This document shows positions 30,899 through 40,485 of a DNA stretch of 45,846 nt, piece by piece. The DNA is from Phlegmacium glaucopus (lineage: Eukaryota; Basidiomycota; Agaricomycetes; Agaricales; Cortinariaceae): contig MU130695.1 of the NCBI GenBank assembly GCA_015039465.1, positions 818,354 to 864,199 on the forward strand, written 5' to 3'. The notes under the pieces are model-generated. The model made no database searches. It was not told the DNA's origin and worked only from the letters and a program-made list of their open reading frames with translations. The position numbers and the translations under genes were made by a program. The stretch's first letter is position 1; every line of letters starts with the position of its first letter.

Positions 30899-31776
30899 AG
30901 CAGTGTAAAACATTGTAAATACTTTGTAATACATGTTATTATTTTGTATACTATGGTACACTGTAGTTCTTTGTTCTAGTATTGTAGTATTTTGTTACGA
31001 GTCTGTAGATACTTTGTTCTGGACTGTAGTAATTTGTTACGAGTCAGTAGATCTTTGTTCTGTACTTTCGTCTTTTGTTACGATTCTGTAGTATCTTTGT
31101 TCTGTACTGTAGTATTTTTTTGTTCTGTAATTTGTAGGTTTTTGTTCTGTACTGTAGTATTTTATCGTAGTCATTAGTATTTTGTATCTGTACTGTAGTG
31201 TCTGAGAATGGATTAAAACAAAGAGTAAATACATATTTTCATCGATCTTTCGTGGTCATTTTAATCACTTAAACGTGAGAAGGAAAGAAAGGGTTCAAAG
31301 TCGCGAGACTTAACCGTGTTCAATCTTAACCTTAATGTTCACCTGAACGAAACGAAGTGAGTCAAGTTTCCCATAATTTAGGATTTCCCCGAATGGAAAC
31401 AAGACACATTTGGTTCTTATAATTTAGGAAATCCCTGAACAGAACCTTCGTTCCTATAATTTAGGAAACAGTCTCAGACTCCTCTTTAGGAACATGATAT
31501 TTCGACAGAGTGTCAGACGGAGTCCCTGAAATTTAGTAAACAACACCTATCAGTTTCTTATAATTTGGGATTTCCCCGAACAGAAACATGATGGTTTTAA
31601 CCAATAGTATATCTGTTTCCTATAATTTAGGATATCCCTGAACGGAAACAAGATAGTTTTTCGTGATATATTATCAGATTCTTTAACCTGATATTTGAAC
31701 AATAGTCTTAGTATCAGATCTCTTTAAACCTGAAATTTGAACTTAGTATCAGATCTTGTAAACCTGAAATTTTCAC

Positions 31777-31802
31777 AAAAAAAAAAAAAAAAAAAAAAAA
31801 AA
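31777..31802. other. A-run of 26, probable assembly gap
   Basis: Same length as the run at 15193-15218. It marks the end of reversed segment 1, where K13 (in the corrected reading) stops abruptly. Confidence 0.65.
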
Positions 31803-32781
31803 TCCAGTCCAATGTTGAAGGTTGCAGCCATGAAGCAGAGAAGCTGGTCACATGTCACAATCCTTATCTCCACATAGGCCAAATTCTATGTTCACACTCG
31901 TTCCTCACATTCACTTAGAATAAAACCTTAACACAACCACCAGGAACAGGAACTGCAAGTTAAGGGGTGTAGAAGGACAGTTGAATTAATCATTCTTAAC
32001 ATTGGGAGAGTGCACTTGCAAGCTGACAGCTGTAGCTTATAGGATCAGGGGTTTTCAGGGGTGCATTGAAAAGCTGACAAATGTAACTTTTAGGACCAGC
32101 TTCTGTTTTGCCAACTGACTTAGTTTTCATCTTGTTAGAGACATGAAATTCAACCAGGAGGTGTAAGGGAGACATGGATCAATTAGGTTTGTTCTTCTCC
32201 AAATTTTGGTCCTCCTCAATGTTTGGGGCTGCACTGAAAAGCTAATAAATGTGGGTTTCAGGTCCTGCTTTATTTTCATCAATCAGCTTTATTTTTGTCT
32301 CATGAGAGACATCCAATTTAACCAGGAGGTGTTACTTTTAGTTGTTCTGGACATGCACTCAAAACCTGACAACCTTAGCTTTTAGCAGCTCATTTCATTT
32401 TGCTGACTGACTCAGTTTTTGTCTTGTTTAAGCATTCCTATTCAACCAGGATTAATATAATTAAGGACCAGTTAGGACCAGTGTTCATAGATTCAAAGTG
32501 TTCTAGGAATCCATACCATACAGCACAATGTGTCTATTCTGGGAATCATATGGGATGGAAAATTGTAGTGTCCTTACCTGCTGGGAAATGTACTCAAGTC
32601 AAGATTCTTTGAGTTGTACTTTCACTACCATTCATTCTGAAAATTACAATCACAAGCAAAGATATTAGTAATATCCACAATTCCATTCTGAGCTCTTCTC
32701 CACTCCCCATATTGTTTTTCTCTGGTTTGGTTCCTTATGAAGAGGTGTGATGATTTGATTGAGCATTGGCTTATTTTCTTA
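31803..32781. repeat. Degenerate tandem repeats, no gene recognised
   Basis: Four imperfect units start near 32010, 32061, 32232 and 32354. Each opens with TGCA(C/T)T(G/C)AAAAGCTGACA-like sequence; the longer ones end with AACCAGGAGGTGT-like sequence. Unit spacing varies from about 50 to 170 bp. I see no convincing protein. Their relation to the neighbouring gene is unknown. Confidence 0.55.
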
Positions 32782-33068
32782 CTATAGTTCCCAATTAGCA
32801 GTTGTCAACAAATAAAAGAAATGAATTGTAAAATCCATACAAATGAGACTATTCAATGCAATCTGTACAGCCTCTTCAGCCAGCCATGTATGATTGACAT
32901 AAGAGCCTTTGGAAATATTTTCAAGTTCAAAAATCTTCTCAACTGCTTGCTTGACAGAGGTGTCACAAGTTGATTGTTGGTAAATTTGGACAGCTCTGTC
33001 CAAGGAGTCCATTGTCTTTGGTGATTCTTTGTGAAGAAAGAAAGACAAGTGGCCAAGAATAGCTGCAA
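32782..33068 (-). CDS. Terminal exon of an unidentified multi-exon gene
   Basis: After an acceptor (CTATTAG or TTGCAG, near 33062-33072) an open frame reads AAILGHLSFFLHKES, LDRAVQIYQQS, VKQAVEKIFELENISKGSYV, HTWLAEEAVQIALNSLI, and stops at TAG (32782-32784). The composition (amphipathic helices) looks like real protein. I recognise no family. Upstream on the minus strand lies a chain of very small exons (33225-33785), so this may be the 3' end of the microexon gene. An alternative frame over 33068-32853 is also open but has poorer composition. Confidence 0.5.
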
Positions 33069-33224
33069 CTAATAGAAAAAGTCAATATGGAGAGTATGGA
33101 AAGGAAAGTTGGATCAGATACATGCCAATTGCACAGTATGTAGTTTCTTTTAAATTGAGGTCAGCAGATAGGCCAGAAAGCTTGAAATTTTTAAAAATGT
33201 CACTTTTATGTACTTCCAAAGAGC

Positions 33225-33785
33225 AAATACTCACAATGAATGGCATCATTTTGGAGATGGAATCCTGTATATTGAAAGTTAGTATGAAAGCTGAATAAAA
33301 AAGGTGAATATGGAGATGGAAATAATTTTAAAAAACAATCACCAAGTGTTATTACAGAGAATAAAAAAATAATATTGTAATACTTACCCCCTGTAAGTAA
33401 TGGTATTCCATAAGTAAGCAAAGAAAAAGGCAAATCACAAACTGTTTGCACATACATTCTGTTAACAAATGTATGTCATCAAGTAAATGGTAGAAAAATA
33501 ACATGTTCAACATACATGCTGCCAAAAGAATATGCCAATTGAGGTTAGCAACAATAATGATATAATCAGTGCACTTACATACTGTCCAAATACATTGTAA
33601 CATCAGTAAAAGAATGGTGATTAATAATTATAGCTCTCTTGCACATACTTCCTTGATTAAAGACATACCAAGAAAGCAGACATTAATAAAGCAAGATGAC
33701 AATAATAAAAACTTCTCTGTGCTTGCACTTACTCTCTGTCAAAATAGTAAGCTAGATTTAAGGAAGATCAAGATGACTTTGCACT
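33225..33785 (-). other. Chain of short introns separated by 3-nt exons (continuation of the array)
   Basis: On the minus strand, acceptor-codon-donor triples follow one another. TTTTGACAG AGA GTAAGTGCAAG (near 33733), then GGACAG TAT GTAAGTGC (33579), TTGGCAG CAT GTATGTTG (33516), TAACAG AAT GTATGTGC (33458) and TTACAG GGG GTAAGTATT (33389). Last is ACAG + 30 nt + GTGAGTATT (about 33234-33263), a 30-nt open exon (DSISKMMPFI). Three intervening introns are 60, 57 and 65 nt, with CTAAC/CTTAC branch sites, and are not similar to each other. All exons are multiples of three. GyA-2 is inserted in the intron upstream, next to its GTAAGTGC donor. Confidence 0.6.
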
Positions 33786-34221
33786 TGTTATGAACGTCTG
33801 GTACGCGCATGGCCCCCATTCCTTTTTCTCCCCTTTCTTTACTGTACATTACATCCTCCTTCATCGTTCCCTTCTTACACCACCCCTTTCCCTACTTACC
33901 CTTTGCCCTGAACCTTCCATGTACTATACTTAGCTATCGCTTCCGTTCCCTCTATCTCTGACTCGTACCGACTCATACTCCCAGCACAGACCATTCCCTT
34001 ATCTCTGACTCGACCCCTTAGTATATAAGAGCCATACCCATAGCCATGATCCCTAGTTTAGACCTTTGTATTCCTACAGTCTTAATCTACACAGCTTGCT
34101 CAGAACTTGCCGTCCCTAGTCTCAACTTGTTGAATATGATTGCAACTGTACAACAGTCCCTAGTTATTTGGTCTATCGGCCCAGCACCGAACGCGAGTGC
34201 AAGCTTATAGTCGCCGTAACA
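33786..34221 (+). repeat. GyA-2 5' LTR with TATA box
   Basis: 436 bp, TGTTATGAACG...CCGTAACA. TATATAAG is at 34022-34029. TAGTTTAGACCTTT at 34054-34067 is the expected 5' end of the transcript and pairs with the primer-binding site. Confidence 0.93.
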
Positions 34222-34235
34222 AAAGGTCTAAACTA
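34222..34235 (+). other. Self-priming primer-binding site
   Basis: AAAGGTCTAAACTA directly follows the LTR and is the exact reverse complement of 34054-34067. This is the geometry of Tf1-type self-priming. Confidence 0.75.
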
Positions 34236-34350
34236 CTCTTGCGTCCGCTTCTTTAAGCGCAGACGAACCCTACCTTCTGGAGCTCAACGAAACACGCACT
34301 AGCCAACAAACCAGCAGATTACTTGGATTACCCTCATAACCCGAACTTGT

Positions 34351-34557
34351 GTGATCGCCTATATCAACAGAGTCATAATAAGATCGTGTGGTCGCCAATA
34401 CCAACGGATCTCAAGAGATAATACACCACGACGTCAAAGGGCAAATACCAAGCCCCTATCGAGTCATCAGAAGAAGAAGATACAACAGGAAGTAGTCAAT
34501 ACAACACTGACAACGAAGAACCTCTCGAAGAAAAACTTCCCGAGCCAGAACGCATGA
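34351..34557 (+). CDS. Short leader reading frame before gag (GyA-2)
   Basis: 68 aa, basic, same length as in GyA-1 with only a few differences. Its TGA overlaps the gag ATG (ATGA, 34554-34557). Function unknown. Conservation in two copies argues against chance. Confidence 0.5.
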   Translation: MIAYINRVIIRSCGRQYQRISRDNTPRRQRANTKPLSSHQKKKIQQEVVNTTLTTKNLSKKNFPSQNA

Positions 34558-36027
34558 GCCACAGCTCTACAACACAACCAAGACAAGAACGAGTAGGAAG
34601 AAACCCTCGAACAACCGCAACAGACCAACCAGTTCCTCAGACACCGTCTACCTCAGGAAAAGTCAAAACCCCAGTATACACACCACCCGTCGCTCCTTCC
34701 CCATTCCAAACACCTGCCCCATTACCACCCGCCCCCTTTGAACCCGAAACACCCGCTCGAAAACAAAAAACTGATTGGGATATAACTAGTGACCACGAAG
34801 ACGACGACGACAAAATGTCAAAAGAAGTACACATCAACCCCCCGCAACCATACCACGGAGATCGAGACGGACTCCTATCCTTCCTCCAGGACTGTCGAGT
34901 ATACCTCTCCCTCAATGATTCAATCTATAACTCTGAGGCCAAACAAATCATCTTTATCCTCTCATTCCTCACTGGCGGAACTGCTAAAATCTGGAAAGAA
35001 GCCTTCCTTGACGAATGTCTCGCCACTACCCCCCCAGACTCTGGGACCTATGTTGGTTTCATCAAAAAACTCAAAGAAGCATTCTTAGCTGCCGACACCA
35101 AAGGAGAAGCCAGAGCCCAATTACGCCAACTCAGACAAGGAACCAACTCACTAGACGATTACATCGCACAATTCAGAATCCTCGCAGGAAGATCTAAGAT
35201 TCAAGATGACAAAACGCTTATCGACTATTTCTCAGAAGGAATTCACACCTCCCTCCTCCAGAAAATCTACAGACTCAAGAACCCCCCTACAGCCATTAAA
35301 GATTGGTACGCTAAAGCCTCTCGATTCGATCTTCAATACAAATGATGCAAGGAAATAACTCAGCGAAAAACTGGAAGCACCCCCCAAGCCAAGAAAACTT
35401 ACCCTGCGCCACGCTATGTTAATCATCATCATGATCCCAATGCTATGGATATCGACACAACCGATGATGAGCTTGGTTTTGTTCTGTACTTGGAATTGAG
35501 TAGATACTTAGTTACTGTGACTGTGACATGTAACAAAAACAGACCTCTACCTTAGACCGCTTCAACCACACCAGCCCCACGAACTATTGTACCTCTGAGG
35601 AGCCTACAAGCTTCACATGTGCATCACCGAGATCGATCGTCTCACTATAGAAGAACGCGAACAACACATGAAAGAACGAAGATGCTTCCACTGCCACAAG
35701 ATAGGACACTTCGCCCAAGAATGCCGCTCCAAGCAAAACAACACTCCAAATACAAGCTCGAACTATGTCAAACCAAACGACAGCAGTTACAAGAAATTCA
35801 ACGGATTCAAGAAGACAGCCGCTACCGCCCGAGCCATGATACGCAACCTAGTTGAAGATATGGATGTAGAAGAAAAAGAGAAGTTGATAGACGAAGTAGT
35901 CAAGGACCAGGATTTTAGGCAAGCACACAGTTTCAATGTCTGTGTTGCTGATGATTTCTTCTGTATTAGTAGCCGAGATGGGAAAACAATCTATGATCCT
36001 ACAGACCCCTATCACGTGCAAAACTGA
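34554..36027 (+). pseudogene. GyA-2 gag, with a solo LTR inside
   Basis: Pro-rich N-terminus, then capsid region LLSFLQDCRVYLSLNDSIYN, FLTGGTAKIWKEAF and ARAQLRQLRQGTNSLDDYIA. TGA at 35343-35345 is a former CGA (GyA-1 has CGA). The solo LTR 35465-35626 interrupts MDIDTT|EIDRL; removing it with one CCGA restores the frame. The zinc knuckle CFHCHKIGHFAQEC is at about 35683-35724. It ends at about 36025 and overlaps pol (35936 on) in the +1 frame, suggesting programmed frameshifting. Confidence 0.88.
35465..35626 (+). mobile_element. Solo LTR of the TRIM family
   Basis: 162 bp, TGATGAGC...GTGCATCA, near-identical to the TRIM LTRs at 25092 and 26377. Perfect 4-bp duplications CCGA (35461-35464, 35627-35630). 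The insertion-free gag reads through. Confidence 0.93.
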
Positions 36028-38623
36028 GAAAGAGAACAAAATCGTTGACGCCCGAATTCTTATGGACACAGGAGCAGGTGGACTCTTTATGAACGCTGGC
36101 TTTGCCAAACGACACCAAATACTCCTATACCCCCTCGATAAACCGATACTCCCCCGAAACGCAGACGGATCCCCTAATTCCAATGGGAAAATCACACATT
36201 ACACCTGGATCAGATATCAACAAGGCGATAGCTGGATGATGGAACGACTTCATGTTGTCACAATAGCAAGCGCCGATGTCATATTTGGACTCCCCTGGTT
36301 CCAAGCCCACAAACCTCAAATAGACTGGGGAACTGGACGAATGCATCTTCCAATGGGAAAACACCAACTAGCCCTGATTTACAATCGAAGAAATCGACAG
36401 CGATTACAGGAAACGCAAAACGCTCACACCACCACTTTAAACAGGATGGAAATCGACAAAACACGATACAACCAAGTAGAAGAAGAAATGAAAGAAACAA
36501 TAGAAAAATGGAGAGAAAAGAGAAAGAAGAAGATCAAATTACAAAGAAGTGATTCCCCCGATTGGAGAAAAAGAGAACAAGTCACCACGACCCCCGAAAC
36601 TCCAAAAGCCACAATAGAAGAAGTCGAAGACGAGGAATCACCCCTCAATTCAACACTCCTAAAATTGGACGACGAAATGAAACCATCGAACTCAACCTCG
36701 ACGACAGCGAAACCGAGCTGGTCGCTGCTTTTATCAACCACGTCATGGACAACGAACTCTGGGTCAACAAAACCAATGTCTCTACTGCCTTAGCAAGTGA
36801 ACAAAATGCGAAGAAGGACGAGAAAACGTTGGAAGAAATGATACCATCGGAACTTATGGATTATTGGCGTATCTTCAACAAGGAAACCACAGAACGATTC
36901 CCTGGAGCAAGACCCTACGATCATGCCATTGACCTTAAAGACGACTTCATACCTCGCGACTGCAAGGTCTACCCACTCACACTACCAGAACAAGCTGAAC
37001 TGGACAAATTCCTCAAGGAAAACCTCGACAAAGGCTACATACGACCATCCAAATCCCCCATGGCATCACCATTCTTCTTCATCAACAAAAAGGACGGAAA
37101 AGTACGCCCTACACAAGACTATTGAACGCTAAACAAAGGAATGATCAAGAATACCTATCCACTTCCCCTCATCTCCGAACTCATTGAAAACTCAAAGGCG
37201 CCAAATACTTCACCAAACTGGACATTCAATGGGGTTACAACAATGTATGCATTCGAGACGGAGACCAATGGAAAGCAGCTTTCAAAACCAACAAAGGATT
37301 ATTCGAACCCACAGTTATGTTTTTCGGACTCTGCAACTCCCCTGCCACGTTTCAAGCAATGATGGACGACATATTCATAATCGAAACCACCGAAGGATGG
37401 GTCGTCATCTATATGGATGATATCTTCATATTCACCAAAACAATTGCCAAAAACATGGAAAACACCAGACGGATCCTCCAACGCCTCGCCAACAATGACC
37501 TGTACCTTAAACCCGAGAAATGCGCCTTCTGGCAAACCAAAGTGGAATTCCTAGGACTAGTCATCGAAGAAAACAAACTTGCTATGGACCCGGTAAAACT
37601 CGCTGGAATTGCTGACTGGCCTGCACCTACTTCAGTACACGAAATCCGCTCATTCCTAGGTTTTGGGAACTACTACCGACGATTTATTCAAGGATATGGC
37701 AATATGACAAAACCATTGAACGACCTACTCAAGAAAGACACCAAATTTGAATGGACACCCAAACGAAGCCAAGCTTTCAAAATGCTGAAAAGGAAATTCA
37801 CCGAATCCCCAGTTCTACGAATGCCTGACGCAACAAAACCCTTCGAACTCGAAACAGACGCCTCTAAATACACTTCAGGAGCAGTACTACGACAACAAGA
37901 CAACAACGGAGACTGGCACCCTTGTGGATATTTATCCAAATCATTCAACAATACGGAACGAAACTATGAGATCTACGACCGAGAACTTCTAGCCATTATT
38001 TGAGCCCTCAAAGAATGGCGACACTATTTGATGGGAAACCCATACCCAGTCACCGTACGCTCCGATCACAAAAACCTGACCTACTTCAAAACCGCTCAAA
38101 AACTCAATCGACGACAAGCCCGATGGAGCCTTTTCCTCTCTGAATTTGACATTCACCTCACACACGTACCTGGAACCCAAATGGTTCAATCTGATGCCCT
38201 TTCACGATGTGCCGACCTTATGGTTGGAATGGAAAACAACAACAAAGACCACACATTACTCCCTGACAATCTTTTCATTAACGCCATTGACATGGAACTC
38301 CAAAGGCTCATAACCTCTACAAAACAAATGGACAACATTGTCAAAACCGCATTACATGCGATCCTGCATGGTGGACCCCTCCCTATGCACTCTGCCCTTA
38401 GTGACTGGTGAACCGACGGTGACCTGGTTTTCTATAAAAACCGCTGCTACGTACCTGATAACATGGACTTACGCTGTAACATCGTTTGAAAACATCACAA
38501 CTCCATCCCTGCTGGACACCCTGGCCGTCTTGTTACCCAAAACCTGGTCCAATGCGACTATTGGTGGCCTGGAATGGCTACATTCATTCGAAACTATGTT
38601 GATGGCTGCGCCATCTGTCAACA
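35936..38623 (+). pseudogene. GyA-2 pol: protease, RT, RNase H, integrase N-terminus
   Basis: [13 protein letters not shown] (protease). [20 protein letters not shown], then TGA at 37123-37125 (former CGA); [26 protein letters not shown] (active site intact). RNase [20 protein letters not shown] at 38001-38003 (former CGA), [11 protein letters not shown]. Integrase N-terminus: WWPGMATFI, VDGCAICQQ. Frameshifts occur near 36680 and 37185. The sequence leaves the integrase at GTCAACA (38617-38623) and jumps into ORF X. No integrase core or chromodomain remains. Confidence 0.9.
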
Positions 38624-39640
38624 ACCCCTTCATCCACTTCCACTCTCAGTACTACTGCCTCCCTTGCTACTATTCTTGAGAACGAACCTCTCAATGTTCA
38701 TACTACATTCCTCGCTATGCAATTCCCACTTCCCCCATCTTCCCCTACAAGCTCTACTACTACCAACCAACAATTTAGAATCCAAGATATCACCCAAATA
38801 TTCAACTCTCAATTCCCCACATATTCTCATTACCAAACATACATACGAGACCACCTTCAAGATTGGACCCATGACTCCGATTTCAAAACATTCAACATCA
38901 CCTACTGCCACCATCGACTGGTACTTCCGCAAGCTAATACCTTAGAAAAGATGGCAGAAGGCCTTATCAAAATGGCACAAGAATTACGACAAACAAATGC
39001 GACTCAAGAACACAATATCCGACAACTCATTCCCCGCCTTGAAATCAATGGACTAAGTAAATGAATTGAACAGACCTTGACTCTAACAATCCCAACTGTC
39101 AACCTTTGGATCCCCGCTCCCCCTAACTCTCCTGTCACTTTCCCAAATAACATTCCTCTTAGCAACCCTTCCGAAGAGACTGGAACTCGTATCTGTCCTC
39201 AACCACTTACTCGACAACCGTCTGAAGCCAATATCCCTCTCATCCGATCCATCCCATACACGACACAAGCACCCACTAGTCAACCGAAATGCTTTCAATG
39301 CGGTACCTTTGGACATCACAAACAAGAATGCGGTGCCTATAAATGCTCCTCCTGCAAACGGGTGGCCCCTGGACACTGGCCCAGCAATTGCCCCAAGAAC
39401 AAAGAAGAAGACAAAGCCCCTCTCCCCAAACAACAACAACAAGAACCAGAACACTGTGCTAGTTGTCGACTCCCCCTCTTCTACGATCATGTTGCTTGGT
39501 GCCGAGGACAGACGGATGGTAGCACCTGCCGATGCAAATCTAAAGTCAAAAAGGAAGAAGATTGCGATCCCAACATTTACAGAACCGGATTCTACGACGT
39601 TGACGGAGATGAAGACGGTAACCTTACTGGAGAACATTGA
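38624..39640 (+). pseudogene. ORF X (zinc-knuckle protein) of GyA-2, 5' truncated
   Basis: It lacks about the first 37-38 codons because of the deletion. The rest matches 7560-6539 closely, including CFQCGTFGHHKQEC and CASCRLPLFYDHVAWC. TGA at 39062-39064 is a former CGA (SKRIEQ in GyA-1). Confidence 0.85.
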
Positions 39641-39758
39641 GTCATACGCTAAGAATATCCCCACTCATATCTATGACTCCCCTTTATCTCTGACTCTATT
39701 CCTCCTTATAAGAACTCGCGACTTATCCTTTCCCTTTCCTTATCGCCTCTTCCACACC

Positions 39759-40366
39759 ATGGCTCTCGCATCTACTGCTCGCATTACTTCTGCTAACATG
39801 AATTTCAACACTGCTACTGCTATGAATACCGATATCGACCAATTTCACGAATACATCAACAACATCACACCTGAAAATGGAATCCCTATCTTCAGACCTG
39901 GTCAATGACCTCCCATGCTTCATATCGCTGGCGGTCATTTCTTCTTCCAAACCGAACATATTTGCTTCCGAGTTCATCGATACTTCTTCGATCGAGAATC
40001 CACCTGGCTTTCAGAACAATTGGCATTCGTCGACTCCGACCTAGCCGATGGACAAACCGTAGCACAATCCAAGATTCGAGGAACCAATGTATTTGACGCC
40101 ATTGAACTCCCTGGAATCACTGCTGAACAATTCGCCTCTCTTCTTTGGGTCATCTATAACCCACGCTATGGAAGTCATCACGCCACCACTCGAACGTGGA
40201 AAGACATCAATGTTGCAGCAAAAGCGCTTAAGATGGATCAAATCCTCTTACTTTCAGAACACAAGATCAAAGTCAATTCACGAAGGGATCAACAGCAGGC
40301 CGACCAACAGAAACAAGAATTAGAAGAATATTTCAAGGATAACAAAATTGAGGACGATCTTTAGGC
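39759..40366 (+). pseudogene. BTB/POZ reading frame of GyA-2, one stop
   Basis: Same protein as 6419-5814, from ATG 39759, 13 bp from ending at the 3' LTR. TGA at 39906-39908 replaces a TTA Leu codon (GQLPPM). The rest is open to 40366, with the BTB motifs HICFRVHRYFFDRES and ELPGITAEQFASLLW. A TTATAAG box lies at 39706-39712. Confidence 0.85.
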
Positions 40367-40380
40367 TAACAATGGGCTAA

Positions 40381-40485
40381 TGTTATGAATGTCTGGTACG
40401 CGCATGGCCCCCATTCCTTTTTCTCCCCTTTCTTTACTGTACATTACATCCTCCTTCATCGTTCCCTTCTTACACCACCCCTTTC
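40381..40485 (+). repeat. GyA-2 3' LTR, forward part
   Basis: The first 105 bp match 33786-33890. The remaining 331 bp are at 41844-42174 written backwards; 105 + 331 = 436, the exact LTR length. Confidence 0.93.

Larger units (their letters stand above)
28555..31776. other. String-reversed (uncomplemented) segment 1
   Basis: Neither strand of the file encodes anything here. Reading the file string from 31776 down to 28555, without complementing, gives a spliced hAT transposase gene with canonical introns, followed by the terminal 372 bp of a K13 element. The boundary near 28555 is where the backwards K13 match stops. The right end abuts the A-run at 31777. See the findings for the proof. 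Confidence 0.9.
33786..40485 (+). mobile_element. GyA-2: Ty3/Gypsy chromovirus, deleted; its 3' LTR continues in a reversed block
   Basis: Second copy of the GyA family, with gag, PR-RT-RNase H, ORF X and BTB, but a 1175-bp deletion removes the integrase core and chromodomain. The left duplication is GCACT (33781-33785). The 3' LTR starts at 40381, runs forward to 40485, and finishes string-reversed at 42174-41844. The right GCACT is there too, reversed (41839-41843). A 162-bp solo LTR sits in gag. Confidence 0.93.
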
